DNA from: Grifola frondosa
Taxonomy: Eukaryota; Basidiomycota; Agaricomycetes; Polyporales; Grifolaceae
DNA: 64,000 nucleotides
Assembly: GCA_001683735.1 (NCBI GenBank)
Contig: LUGG01000001.1
Location: 992,001 to 1,056,000 of the forward strand
Reading direction: 5' to 3'
Both the position numbers and the translations under genes were made by a program. The notes beneath the pieces are model-generated. The model had not been told where the DNA came from, made no database searches, and saw only the letters and a program-made list of their open reading frames with translations. Below, in pieces: positions 10,973-22,632 of the stretch; positions within the stretch are counted from its first letter, which is position 1, and each line of letters opens with the position of its first letter.

Positions 10973-13900
10973 AGCTGACCCAGCGCTCCCCCGTCCCTGA
11001 CACATCATGTGATATGTTGAGCCACTCAATGACTTATCCTCGACGCCGCGAGTTCTCGATTATAAAATATATTTTATACCTGTGTGGCTCAGTGACATGT
11101 TGACTTAACTATATGTGGCTCAATTGTGTGTCTTTCATCTTTCTTCCACCTCACAATGAGCAACTTGCCCAATACTCCAAGAATCTGTTCTACTGGTCAT
11201 TGCAAAAATGTCGTGGCCGATAGCAAGTACAAACGATGCGAAAAGTGTCGGGAACGCGACAGGGTCTATCAAGAGAATAAACGGGCAAAGGAAAAAGCAC
11301 TGAAGACAGCGGGAGATGGGTCTGAAAGGCTGGGCCCGGGTAATGAAAATTCGAAAACCAATGGAGAAGATGGTCCAGTAAGTGCTTGTCCATCAGACTG
11401 ATTAATAATGTGACTTACCAATAAGTAGTTGGAAATATACGAAGATGCCCACGGCTTGATGGAAGCATTGCGAAGCCACTTCAAGCATCCCAGAGTCTCC
11501 TTTCGAGGCGCCTATCAAATCCCGATTGATTCTATGGTTGACTGTAGGGAGCGAGCACAGATGACTGCACGCGAGGTTTGGCAGGTCACCGGATACAGAT
11601 TTACGTGAGTATTGATGACTAGAAGGTGCAAAGGATCAAACTTACCAACTTATGAAGGGTACATGATCACGAAAAGCTCAAGACTGGACACAAAATTCGC
11701 CTGTGGTGTTCACAAGATGAGGCACATCGGAAAGCATATAGAACAAACAGGAATAGTGGTCCGATGCACCGTGACAATCCCGGCATGCACCGTTTCTGCT
11801 GTAATAGCAAACTGCTGGTTACATGTAAAACCGCAGCATCTGCCGAAAACCAACTTCTCGTCAGCATCTATATCAAGCACGAAATGGCGCACGTACCCTA
11901 TTATGATGTTGCCTTACCGCCAGATGCAGCCCAAGTCATCCGTGACAATATTGGATGGGCAACGCCAAATGAGCTTGTTCGCCAGATCCAGGCAACACAT
12001 CCGAATGTGACCGCAAAACAAATACATGCAGCTTGGACGAAGATGAGCGAAACCCTCTGGAAGCGAGATCCGGAACAGCTGTTATCCGCAAGGACCCTTC
12101 TGGAGGAATTCAAAGATGATGTTGATGTATTTGAGGTGAAGACGCAAGACGGTGTTGAGCAAATCTGTTGGGGGATGAAGAGAATCAACATGCAGCTGCG
12201 GGGAAAGATAGTCGAGATTGGATTGGATGCCACCTGTACGTCTGTTTATGTCAGCGCTCCGATTGATACACTTAACCAGATGATGCCAGATAATACCAAT
12301 TCAAAGCATCTAGAGTTGTACAGTATCATGGCGGAACACGACAATGCAGGATTCCCACTATCATACTGTTTGCTCTCGACGGCGACCTCCATAGAAGTTC
12401 ACAAGCGTACAAATGCTCTCAAAGTGTGGCGGAACATGTCCGGGACGAGTATGGCGTGCAACCGATGTTTGTACACCTTGATAAGGACATGGGGGAGATA
12501 GGAATGGCACGTGAAGTATGGCCTGTTAAGCTTCAGCTTTGCTGGTGGCACTTGCGACGGGCAGTGCGTCAACGGTTTAGCAAGAACAAGCTGTCGACCT
12601 CACCATATGATGCACATCGTGCGCACGATGATTTTCCTTTCATTTCCCCCTCCTTTGTGCCCACGGGACAGGCCGATGCTAGCGAGCATGAAGGCGGTAT
12701 ACGAGACGCACGGCCAGTTCGAGCTGAAGATCATCCTGGGAAACAAAGTGTCAATGCTGTCCACCTACGCATTCATGTGCCGCCGTCTATGCAGCAGCTT
12801 CCACCACCATCCCCATTTCCCTCAGACCCTCTCGCTCCAACACTCACATCCTGTGTCATGGCAAATACTACCGGAGAGCCACAAGCTCCTATTGCTGTGA
12901 GCGCAGATGGTCTGACAGAGAAAAATCCGCTCTCAGTCCGTCCGGGGACAATCAAAATCCCCCTAGACAGATAACAACAGCAGTGGACATAGTATCTAAG
13001 CCATCTGCTGCTGCTATAGGTTCTGGTGAGACTGAAGAGGCCAGCAGACGCACCTTTTGCCCAGAGGAATTCCGTGAACCACTGATCAACATGATGGAGA
13101 GGCACTTCTGTGCCCATCCATTAATACCGGGCTACTCACATCCTAGCCCAGAGGGTATTCGAGAATGGGCTGTCAAAGAAGTTTATGCCTATTGTGTTCA
13201 GCAGGATCTTCGAGAGGTTTGGGCGTACCTATGGGAGAATTGGTATCGAAGAGGACGTTGGGAATTGTGGGCACGCGCACCAGACCCTCAGATTCCACGG
13301 CTGAAGACCACCATGCTGCTTGAGAGCCAGTGAGTGATTTCTAGACTTGGTGTCATAAGGCGTGCTGATCGTTTGATAGCTGGCGACGAATCAAGCACGA
13401 CTTCTTAAATCATTTCCACCAGCCTCGGATTGATTTGTTAGTGTGGATTCTTGTTGTCAAGCTAGCGCCAACGTACTATCGAAAGTTGGATATACGCCTC
13501 AATGACATTGGTCGATTTCGTGAGCTTGCCGACTGGCACAAGTCATTCAAGCGCGAATGGAAACGCTGCGAAAATGCACCGTACAAGCTCCCACTCAACC
13601 CTAAATATAGGCCAGACCCTTACAGATGGGTATGCACCTGTGCTTACTTCAGCACAAGTTGATTCCTCGTCTGCAAACATCTTGTTCGTGCAGTACACCC
13701 TGTCAATCCGGCCTTCTTCTTGGAGGTCACTCGAAATCGAACCATTCCATTCTGGTCTCATACTTCCTTAATCCCTCTCAATGGCATCATTCTCAATGCT
13801 GCTGCTGCAACGAACCTGTCAGCGGCCAATGAGCTGTCAGCGGAAGCAGCCTCAAATCTTCGTGAAGGATCTGCACCACCACATGATGACGATGTAGATG

Positions 13901-14327
13901 ATTCAGATTCAGAGTCAGCACTGGTTGACGTTGGGCAGCGGGTACATTCCGTGAGCGAATCAGTGAAGCAATCGAGCTTTTTAAGGACTTGGCCAATGGT
14001 CTGGAGTATCAGATCCAATTCAATGATCACCGTATGCTAGATGTTGTGGAACGCGAAGGCGCTGGCGCTCTTTGACTGGCTCGGAATTTGCGAAGGAAAG
14101 AGAAGGCCTTTCATTCGACCAGAGGCCTGACACCTAATACATGGGACTCAACCTGCACAAATGCTATGTTTTATCGCCCGCGCCCGCGTTCGACTTAATT
14201 AGTTGTATTATATTTACTTATCCAATTACTCGATGAAATTTATGAATTTAATTCTGGCTCAGCCACTCGGAACAAATATTTGTTATATCACGTGATGTGT
14301 CGGGGAAGGGGGAGCGCTAGGGGCGCT
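10973..14327 (+). mobile_element. Mutator-like element (MULE) with TIRs and TSD, 3355 bp
   Basis: Both ends carry a 43-bp terminal inverted repeat (10973-11015 and 14285-14327) with about seven mismatches. Shared words are AGCGCTCCCCC and GACACATCA, followed by GTGATAT. Direct copies of GTCGACAAC flank it. One transposase gene fills the inside. The element sits in an F-box-like gene and its transposase has stops, so it is now an immobile relic unless it is moved by a copy elsewhere. Confidence 0.85.
11157..14198 (+). pseudogene. MULE transposase with SWIM zinc finger, decayed
   Basis: Begins MSNLPNTPRICSTGHC with a Cys cluster (CSTGHC, RCEKC). Introns fit at 11378-11428 and 11605-11657. The catalytic part follows: VEIGLDAT (about 12215), FVHLDKDMGEIG (about 12470) and LCWWHLRRAVRQRF (about 12535), then CPEEFREPLINMMERHF, AYLWENWYRRGRWELW and PRLKTTMLLES. 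The C-terminal SWIM finger reads WVCTCAYF...FLVCKHLV (about 13625-13690). This order is the standard agaricomycete MULE transposase. Lesions: one G missing near 12428 (TGGGCGG to TGGCGG), frame changes near 12940 and 13940, and two in-frame TGA codons at 13660 and 14073, where relatives have Arg (CGA to TGA). The first TGA falls between the two halves of the SWIM motif. Stop TAA at 14196. Confidence 0.85.
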
Positions 14328-14336
14328 GTCGACAAC
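14328..14336. repeat. 9-bp target site duplication, right
   Basis: GTCGACAAC, the same as 10964-10972, next to the right end of the MULE. Confidence 0.85.
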
Positions 14337-14420
14337 TCATCTCACGGAACAAGTGAACTCGCTCGAGGACCTTCTTCTATCGAGGTATGGCCAGTATGGG
14401 GAAGGAAAACGGAATATTCA
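14337..14420 (+). pseudogene. interrupted F-box-like gene, segment after the MULE
   Basis: Reads HLTEQVNSLEDLLLSRYG in one frame, continuing the stub at 10943. The nucleotide stretch aactcgctcgaggacctt also occurs in the intact neighbour (about 14759, gactcgctcgaggacctt). Similarity is lost soon after, so the gene is truncated as well as split. Confidence 0.45.
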
Positions 14421-14700
14421 ATAACTGGCGAGAAAGTTCAAGACGGCTGGGAGTCAAACATCGCAGTTGATACTGTATGCGGACAGCGCCTGAGCCTACC
14501 TGAGCGCTGAGCGGTAATATCCTCTGAATTACGTATGGATATACCGAAAGGTCGTGAATGAAGGGGTTTTCTTCCAAATATGCAGTCGAGATTGTCGGTC
14601 CATCAATGCCATCACTTCTTCCCGGATTTGGCAACTCACGTAGTTGTATGTTCATATTCGAACCATACGCTCACCACCATCACGCGTCCAACAGAAAAAC

Positions 14701-15787
14701 ATGGTGCTACTGACAGACCTCCCCTTCGATGTCTTATCTCTTCTCCCAGAGCATGTAGACTCGCTCGAGGACCTTCACGCTCTCGTCCTCACCTCACGAT
14801 TGCTCCGCGATTACACTTCTAAGCCATCTTCTCACACCCTCCACCGGCTGGCCTCCGACATACAGCCCTACCCGCACTTCCTACTCGCCGTCAAGGCGCG
14901 CTCTCTTGCAAATTGGGCAATACAATCCCGGGAAACGCGCAGGACTCTCCTCATAGCCATCGCGTCCGGCCGCCTGACCGTCATTCTTGACCTCGCCCTC
15001 TCCGTCTCCCCACTGACTCTCGCCGACCTCCTGTTCCTCCGCAATGCTCTCACAAACATCATTTATCCTGCGAACATAGCACTCATACACTCGAGTGGCA
15101 GTAACTTGGAACGCGGCATGATATGTAGCGATTTCATCGCCTCGATGGCGCACTTCTGGATTTACTGCGACCTCTTCTATCACTCGATCGTCGCGCCCGT
15201 TCACGCTATCGCTGTAGGGCATGAAGTGGTGGTACGTGAAAACTAGCAGCAGTCATTCAGTCTCGATTCTCGTCGACTCACACAGCATCGGCGCGTAGGA
15301 GCCACTGAGCGAGGGCATACGGCGCGAGTGGGTTGTCAAGTTCATCCCGAATGGGACCCCGGGCATATACGTTACGTATCGCTCACACGAGACCATCCCG
15401 AACACCGCAGCGGAAGACATGCACTCGCTCATCGGGTCCAGTTTGTATCCCGTACTGGGCAAGTACACCGCGACGTACCACAAGCGCGAAGACGCCACAC
15501 CACAGCAGATCATCTTCCGCGATTGCGCGATCCATATGGGCATCAGCACGCTGCAGCTCTACCTAGCGGGAACCAGGGCCCGCGCCGAAGGTGATATCCG
15601 CGATGCATGGCCGGCTGAAGTCGCTGAGCTGGAGAGGGTTGCTGAGAGTTTGAGTGCGGAGGGGGCGCGGAAGGTATGGGAGGTGTATGGGCGGAAGACA
15701 CCGAAGGGTTGGTTGTGTGTGAAGGTCCAGGTCGGTTGGTGGGCTTTGCTATTTGATATCGCCATGATCTTGTTCTCGCAGAAGTAG
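14701..15787 (+). CDS. F-box-like protein, copy 1
   Basis: Two exons, 14701-15231 and 15299-15787, joined in phase 0 across a 67-bp intron (donor GTACGT, acceptor GCGTAG), give about 339 residues without breaks. The N-terminus LLTDLPFDVLSLLPEHVDSL and EDLHALVLTSR has the spacing of an F-box motif. It continues with the family segment QPYPHFLLAVKAR, LANWAIQS, LDLALSVSPLTLADLLFLR and FWIYCDLFYHS. Exon 2 carries EPLSEGIRREWVVKF, CAIHMGISTLQLYL and KVQVGWWALLFDIAMIL. F-box proteins usually present substrates to SCF ubiquitin ligases; here only the fold-level motif supports this. It belongs to a local same-strand array. ATG 14701 was chosen because it matches the other copies. Confidence 0.7.
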
Positions 15788-16165
15788 GGCTGAACCGAGT
15801 CGCAGTACTTACTACCAGATATGCGGAGGGTGTTCAAAACGGTCTGCGCTGTGCAATATACTATCTATATTCAATTGTACTTTGTATCACCATAACACTA
15901 CTGCGACCTTCCCTATGGTTGTATATACCTATGCTAGATTTGAATCCATACTTCATACTTCGGACATGACTGAGATGGAATTAGATCTGAGGCTTCAGTG
16001 GATCGTGGCAAAGGAAGCCAACGAGAGATCACTGGAGGGAAGGAACACGGAGTACAACGTATGCATATTTGAGCATCAACTTGGAAGATATCATCCCTCT
16101 TAGCCAACTTAGCCTCCATCGTCACAGTACCACCACTCCTCAAGACAAGACAAACATTTATGATA
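15788..16165. other. intergenic, convergent with P450
   Basis: Nothing supported. Between the end of the F-box-like gene and the stop of the minus-strand P450. A 74-codon plus-strand frame at 15882-16103 has no recognisable content. Confidence 0.4.
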
Positions 16166-18410
16166 TTAATGGGCAAAGTCGGCATTCACAGACTGAACAA
16201 GCTCGCAGGCTTTCTTGTTTCTGGGAAGGATAACACAGGTGAATGGTTTGGGAGCGCTAAAGAGGAAGAGGATTTCAGCCTATGCACTCATGAATCAACC
16301 GAGTTAGTGCGCTTACCTGGTAAACCCGGGACTAAAGGCGGCTTCAAAGTTGATCTCTTTACCAAAATTGTCGACGCTTTTGCGGATATCCAGTGTTGCT
16401 ATCATATGTGCCATAGCAAGCCATAGACTCGAGTCCCCGAAGGCCTGACCTGGACACGATCTGCCATAAGGTCAGGTGGTAAGGAAACAGAAAGAAAAAT
16501 TAAATGAATGTTACCTGCGGCCAAATCCGAACACCACATTATATGGGTCAGAGGCATCCGTTCGTGAACTTGGCCGGTCTTCCGTCTCCAGGAAACGCTC
16601 CGGTCGGAACTTCTCCGGCTCTGGATAAATATCAGGCGCGTGCATCATGCCCCTAGATGGATTGTTCAAAACATGAAATATATACCATTGACAAACAGAA
16701 ACAGCATGCATACCAGATATTTGGGATGATCATGCACCCTTGTGGGATATAGTATCCACGATAAATATCATCGGACATCGCTCTATGAGGGATACCTGGA
16801 TAGACGTCATCAAGACGTGCGCAAATAGATCTTGCTCAACGACTGACCAAGAGGAAGCGGACTATTCCAGCTGTAAGATAAACCGTCAGGTAAAACATGC
16901 ATGCTGATATGCAGATGAACTAACCGATACAATTCTTTTAATATACACCCAAGGTAAGGTAAGGAGTCGCGATCTGTAAAATCCGGGAGCCTTTCATTGC
17001 CTATCACCCTGTCGATCTCCTCTCGCGCCTTCTTCAAGACATTAGGATAGAGCACCATTGCCATAACAAAAGTTGTCAAGGCGGTAACCATCTAGATCCA
17101 AGGAGGAAGGAAGTTTGTCAAAGTTCTTCTACCGATGCGCGACACTGACTGTCTCGGTTCCAGCTAGAATCCGATCAGAAGCAGGCCGGAAAAGAACAGA
17201 TGATAAGGGGACAGACCTCCGTATAAAACCCCCGCAGTACCTTTGATATCTTCCTCATCTTCTTCGCTGATGCCTTCGTTTCCAGAACATTTTTCAATTA
17301 GAGTTGCGGTCATGGATGGTATCGTAATGCCTGTAGCCTGCCATAAAGTTAGACTGGGCTTCCAAAATACGTTTAATATGTATCGAGAGGACAAACCATA
17401 GCATCTTTGACCATCTGGAAGGGCATATCCAGAAATACGCGTATATGAGGCCGAACATCCAACGCTTGTCGCTTGAAACCACATCCCGGAAACCAAGCAG
17501 GTAGTTCTTTCACTTTCGAATGAATATAAAGCATGAATATTCAAACATCTTTTGGTGCGAAACAACTCACAAAATGGGAAGAAATCGACCAACATGGATC
17601 CGGGGCTCCCTGCTTCGGCGGTGGCTGTAGTGGCACGCTCAGCGACTCTAAGATATTTGTCTTCCAACGAAGTCACACGGTGCCCATATGCTATTTCCAA
17701 GACTAACGCAGAGGCAAACCTGTCAAGGCATCCAAATAAATCAATCTCCTCGACAAATGTACCCGAGGAAATTTGGTTACCTTCTAAAATGCGCGATATA
17801 TGCTTCGGGGCTTTCAAGTAGTCCTGAAAGTAATACAGAAGACTCGCGTCGTTGCAACGGGTAGTAGCTCTCAAGCACAGGTTTGGCTTGGAATGCCTCG
17901 TGTATCCATTTCCTATGTTTCCGGCAGCGATCTCCGTATCCCATGGTCGATAAAACGCAATCCCAGCCCATGCTATTTACATGTAAAATAGCGGACAGCG
18001 GAGATGACATAATGACACTCACAGTTCACTCATCAGAACAAACCGGGGTCTGTCAGAATACTTCGCGCTCCTTTTGTCCATGAGGTCTTGAGCGGCTTGC
18101 AACGAATTCAGAATGAGGGTTGGTGTATGGAATAAATGTGCGAATGAGACATCTCCTGATATTGGAATGTATTAACTCTACCACAAGAGTAGACATTTAG
18201 TCGCAACACACCGTATTGTTTTCCCCATTCGGCGAATTTTATATGTTGATAGTCCATGGGTAGCTGATGTAAATTTCCAAGCAGTGGTACTGGTTTAGGC
18301 CCAGGCGGAAATCGGCCCTTGTCCCGTCTCATGACAGACCACGCATAGACAAGGAGAAGGAAAAGGAAAACGGCAATACTGACTGACGGGATATGCAGGT
18401 TAGCAATCAT
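16166..18410 (-). CDS. cytochrome P450 monooxygenase
   Basis: A complete 13-exon model can be read. It opens with a membrane anchor ([17 protein letters not shown]) and the hinge [19 protein letters not shown]. The C-helix is [12 protein letters not shown], the I-helix AGTET joins [14 protein letters not shown] across an intron, and the K-helix is ILKELYRW. PERF follows as FRPERFLE, and the heme loop FGFGRRSCPG is split by an intron near 16511-16516, with Cys as the heme ligand. The C-terminus runs [16 protein letters not shown] to SVNADFAH and stops at 16166. The layout matches the OrdA-like microsomal P450s expanded in wood-decay fungi. It should be anchored in the ER and oxidise small hydrophobic substrates with a P450 reductase; the substrate cannot be told. 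It sits on the opposite strand within the F-box-like array. Confidence 0.9.
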
Positions 18411-18960
18411 TTCAGGGTCAATTAGGGAGGGAGCAGTGAAGGGAAGGGGGGTGAGAGATACAGCGTTCAGCGCGCACCTTTATGTATCTACAAATGGGAG
18501 AGCCGTGCGAGCTTGATGGCCCATGTCATGCATTTATTGGGGAGAGTTAGATGGACATTGACATGGAAGTTTGTCAATTCAATTTCCAGCTTAAAATAAG
18601 CCATAGTGATACCGTATCGAGACCAGATCTTCTGTACCATTCAGTGCTTAGTTGAAGCTCGCTTGCGGTAAATTAATGGATGGAAACACTGCACCTTCAT
18701 CAGTACAACTGCGAGATGACCGAAGAGACACTTTCGGGTCAGCATGATTCACAATCGTATAAACCCTTCAACGACTGCATCAATTCCATAAGTCATAGTT
18801 CTAGCACATGCATGATTGACCGCGGAACGAAAGACTGAAATTTAAAAATGGGACACCACTGTGGAATTTCAAATCAACCTAAGAACTCGTCTAGACGACT
18901 GCAAAAATGGATTTTAAGAAGGAGAAGATGTACGTTGCTTATGCCAGCTAACTCAGTCTC
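18411..18960. other. 5' region of the P450 gene
   Basis: No gene seen. The P450 promoter must lie here (transcription runs leftwards from about 18450). The right end meets the duplicated F-box-like fragment. Confidence 0.5.
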
Positions 18961-19490
18961 ATCGACTCACACAGCACCGGCACGCGGGAGCCACTGAGCG
19001 AGGGGATACGGCGCGAGTGGATTGCCAAGTTCATCCCCCCACACGAACGCTATCCGCGCGGCGTATGGCCATACGAGACGATCCAGAATACCGCAGCGCA
19101 GGACATGCACTCTCTCATCGGGTCCAGTTTGTATCCCGTGCTGGGCCAAGCGCGAAGATGCCACGCAGCAGGGGGACATCTTCTGTGACTGCGCAATCCA
19201 CATGGGATGCATCACCACGCTGCAGCTCTACCTTGCGGGAACAGGGCGCCCCGCCGAAGATGATATCCGCGATGCGTGGCCGGCCGAGATCGCTGCGCTG
19301 GAGGCGGTCGCTGAGAGCTTAAGTGCGGAGCAGGCGCAGAAGGTATGGGAGGTGTATGGCGGAAGACGCCGAAGGATATCGTTGGTGTGAAGGTCCAGGT
19401 CGGTTGGTGGGCTTTGAAATTTGATGCGTTGATGTTTGATATCGCCATGATCTTGGGGACCAGCGCTTCCGAGTCTTTCTCTCTGATCAT
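18961..19490 (+). pseudogene. F-box-like fragment (intron end plus exon 2 only)
   Basis: The stretch repeats the intron 3' end and exon 2 of copy 1. CGACTCACACAGCA is followed by TREPLSEGIRREWIAKFIP, then MHSLIGSSLYPVLG, CAIHMG..TTLQLYLAG, DIRDAWPAEIAALEAVAESL and KVQVGWWALKFDA. The N-terminal half is absent. A stretch near 19145 is deleted relative to copy 1, and GGGCGG has become GGCGG near 19360. It ends just before the start of copy 2, so it is a partial duplicate rather than a gene. Confidence 0.7.
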
Positions 19491-19554
19491 GGCTACCGCG
19501 TCCTCACATATATACGAGCGACGCCTATATACCTCTCAATACCACCATTTGCCC

Positions 19555-20544
19555 ATGCGGCTCATAGATCTACCCCTCGATATCTTAACACTCATCCCAG
19601 AGCACTTCGAGTCGCTGGACGATCTGCATGCTATCATTCTCACTTCCCGCGCGCTGTATTTCGCTAACTCGAGCCCCACCCCCTCCCTTATAAGACACCT
19701 TGCTACGAGCCCGCACAGCGGTATCCAGCCGTACCCGCATCTCTTCATCGCCATCAAAGCCCGCGTGCTCGCCGACTGGGCCGTCCAGTCTGCCGCCAAC
19801 CGCAAGTCGCTGCACGCCGCCATCATCACGGGTGGCCCCCAAGGCGTCCTCGACCTCGCTCTCTCGATCTCCCCGCTGACCCTGGAAGACCTGACCTTCC
19901 TCCGCACTGCACGGCTGACGGTCCTCGATCCCGCGATAGAGATCCTCGAGCCGATGTGCGGCAATATCGATGACATTCTCGACCCCGACTATGAGACAGC
20001 CTGCAGCAACGTCCCGCTCTCCATGGTAAACTATTGGATCTACTGCGATCTATTCTACCACACCATCGCCGCGCCGGTGCTGTGCCGCGCCGCTCGCGTC
20101 CGCGCACCGGTGCCGCTCAGCAACAACACGCGTCTCAAGTGGGTGTACCAGTTCCTGCCGGACTGCCCCAAGAGGAGCGATGTCGACGAAGAGTACGAGT
20201 TGCTCAACATGAGGCATTTTCTTCAAGAGGGCCTGCTGGAAATACTCCCCAAGCAGGTCGTGACCATGCCTCCCGCATACAGGGGCGTGTTCCAACGGTG
20301 CGTGAACCACATGGGCCTCGCATCGCTGAAGCTGGTCGTCTTGTATGAGGAAGACATAAGTGGGGCTGCCGGGGCCCCGGACGAGATCTGGGCGCTTGCT
20401 ACGGCGATAGAGGGCTTGAGTGACGCGGCACTGTTGGAGGCGTACACCAGGACGGGTGTAAACGACGACGAGAACGAGGACGATAAAGTTCTTGACTGGG
20501 TTTCGCTCCAAGCCGACATTTCCTCCTTTTGGCGTGTTCACTAG
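19555..20544 (+). CDS. F-box-like protein, copy 2
   Basis: A single-exon frame of 329 residues from MRLIDLPLDILTLIPEHF and ESLDDLHAIILTSR. The family blocks follow in order: QPYPHLFIAIKARVLADWAV, GVLDLALSISPLTLEDLTFL, VNYWIYCDLFYHTIAAPV, TRLKWVYQFLPDC, RCVNHMGLASLKLVV and a C-terminal ALATAIEGLSDAALLEAYT. The upstream in-frame extension to 19345 is the tail of the preceding fragment, so ATG 19555 is preferred. It is closer to copies 3 and 4 than to copy 1. Probable substrate adaptor of an SCF complex by the F-box motif; targets unknown. Confidence 0.75.
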   Translation: MRLIDLPLDILTLIPEHFESLDDLHAIILTSRALYFANSSPTPSLIRHLATSPHSGIQPYPHLFIAIKARVLADWAVQSAANRKSLHAAIITGGPQGVLDLALSISPLTLEDLTFLRTARLTVLDPAIEILEPMCGNIDDILDPDYETACSNVPLSMVNYWIYCDLFYHTIAAPVLCRAARVRAPVPLSNNTRLKWVYQFLPDCPKRSDVDEEYELLNMRHFLQEGLLEILPKQVVTMPPAYRGVFQRCVNHMGLASLKLVVLYEEDISGAAGAPDEIWALATAIEGLSDAALLEAYTRTGVNDDENEDDKVLDWVSLQADISSFWRVH

Positions 20545-21035
20545 GACGTGTTCGGGTATGGTGTTGCGCGAGTGCACAACAACACATCGAGGATGCTGTA
20601 TTTAGCCGATACCAATGTAAGAATCACGAACCTTTATACCATGTTCGCGATATCCCTTATGGGAATTTATCAAACTCTAGAAAGCCATCATACAATGCAA
20701 TATGTGTGCAATTCAATTTGGATACTTGCCAAATGGGGTCAAATTCTAACTGTACTCTCTAGCGTCTGTTCCGTATGCCTTTCGATATCATTTGTGTTGT
20801 GCAAAAAAAATTGCCCCGATGTATGTAAGTACGTATCACGATAGACGTTCACGATGCGAGATTTTGTTTGTTGAATTGATGGAAGTCATGGATTGAATGA
20901 ATCGCCATAGCCGGCGCTTAATTTAGTCCTCTTTGTCTTTAGTTCAGTGAGGTGGCTACCACCCCCTCATATAGCGACGCCCACATACCCATAGCTAGCC
21001 CTCCTATTCTTCTCGCAATACCACCATATATTCCC
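20545..21035. other. 3' flank of copy 2, duplicated after copy 3
   Basis: No gene. The first 220 bp (GTGTTCGGGTATGG ... TTGGATACTTGCCAAATGGG) occur again, diverged, at 22636-22820 after copy 3, which shows that the duplicated unit included the 3' flank. Confidence 0.6.
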
Positions 21036-22632
21036 ATGCTGCTGACAGACCTACCCCTCGATATCTTAAGGCTCATCCCAGAGCACTTCGAGTCGCTGGA
21101 CGATCTGCATGCCCTCATTCTTACCTCTCGCGTGCTGTATTTCGCCAACTCAGCGCCCTCACTAGCGTACCGTGCAAAACTCCTCGGGCTTTTTAACTGA
21201 CAGTTTTTAACTATCCTGGGATTTCGTGCATTTTTAACACAGTTTATAACAGTTATTAACAATGTAGTTATTAACAATTAAAAACATGTTAAAAATACTT
21301 TTAAACATGTTAAAAAACATTCGAAAGTTAAAAATCCCAGTTCATGATGCTATATCTCTCCTCGGGGGAGGCTGTGCAATGTCAGTGTGCTCTTGATGTG
21401 TCACGGAAATCCACGAGCATGTTCAGCAGTGAGTTCGACCTAAGATCTACCACCAGGCCCAGGAACACTGCCCATAATCTCATGGCCGGATGAGGACTCG
21501 GACGACGGGGAAATTTCTCAGTCGAGTTGAAGTTCCACTGTAGCAATAGAAACTGCAAAATGTATTTGTCCGAGCACCCGGCGACCGTCTGCTCGTGGAA
21601 AACGCCGCACTATCAAAGTTTTCAAAGCCGGATTTATTCACACTTTTTAACCGGTCTATTCAGGCCTCCGACTATTTAACTGTTATTAACCTGTTATTAA
21701 CCGTGTTAATTAACACCTGTTAAAAAAAACTGAGTTATGCACGGTACACTAGCCCTCACCGTCCCTTATACGACACCTTGCTACGAGCCCACACAGCGGT
21801 ATCCAGCCGTACCCGCATCTCTTCATTGCTGTCAAAGCCCGCGTGCTCGCAGACTGGGCCGTCCAGTCTGCTGCCAACCGCGACTCGCTGCTCACCGCCA
21901 TTACGACCGGCGGCCCCCAGGGCGTCCTCGACCTCGCTCTTTCCATCTCCCCGCTGACCCTCGCAGACCTGATTTTCCTCCGCACTACACGGCTGACGGT
22001 TCTCGATCCCGCAATAGCGATCCTCGACCCGATATGTCGCGGTGCCACTGACGGCGCCGACGACATCGTCGTCTGCCACGACTCCCGCTCTCCATAATAA
22101 ATTACTGGATCTATTGCGATCTGTTCTACCACGCCATGCCGCGTCTGCGCTATGTCGCGCGGCGCGCGTCCCCGCACCGATGCCCCTCAGCAAAGACACC
22201 CGCCTCAAGTGGGTGCACCATTTCCTACGGGACTGTGATGAGAGCCACGGGTTCGGCGAGCTCGGCGATGTCGGGCTGCTCGACATGGTATACTTGGTGA
22301 ATGACGGCCTGCGCGGAATAATTGCCGCCCAGCTCGCGGACATAACCTTCGCACAATACAGTGCTAAGAGTATGTTCATACGGCGTGCGAGCCACGTGGG
22401 TCTGGCGTTGTTGAAGCTGGTCACGTTTCATGCGGAAGCAATGAGCGCGGGCCCTGAGAGGGTCCCGGACGAGATCAAGGCGCTCGCTGCGGCGGTGAAG
22501 AGCCTGAAAGACTATAAGCCAGGGACGGCGTACCTTGGGAGTGATGTTATTGGATATGACCCCGAGGACAATACAGTTATTATCTGGGGTTCATTACTAG
22601 TCGATATCGACAATCTGTTGCATCATTTCTAG
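21036..22632 (+). pseudogene. F-box-like copy 3, split by a MITE
   Basis: The coding match starts MLLTDLPLDILRLIPEHF, is cut after FANSAP by a 581-bp insertion, and resumes with PSLIRHLATSPHSGIQPYPH. It then gives LADWAVQSAANRDSLL and GVLDLALSISPLTLADLIFL. Two single-base losses are seen against copy 2: near 22070 before LSIINYWIYCDLFYH, and near 22138 (ATCGCC to ATGCC). The C-terminal half is open again: TRLKWVHHFLRDCDES to VDIDNLLHHF, stop at 22630. The insertion alone disrupts the gene. Confidence 0.8.
21167..21747. mobile_element. non-autonomous TIR element (MITE), 581 bp
   Basis: Ends are inverted copies of GTACCGTGCAAAACTC (one mismatch). The flanks repeat ACTAGC (21161-21166 and 21748-21753), or 7 bp (CACTAGC) if the border is moved by one. 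Removing the element plus one flank copy restores the F-box-like reading frame. The inside is noncoding and rich in subterminal GTTATTAAC and GTTAAAAA words in both orientations. The superfamily cannot be assigned safely; a hAT-like origin is possible. Confidence 0.8.
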
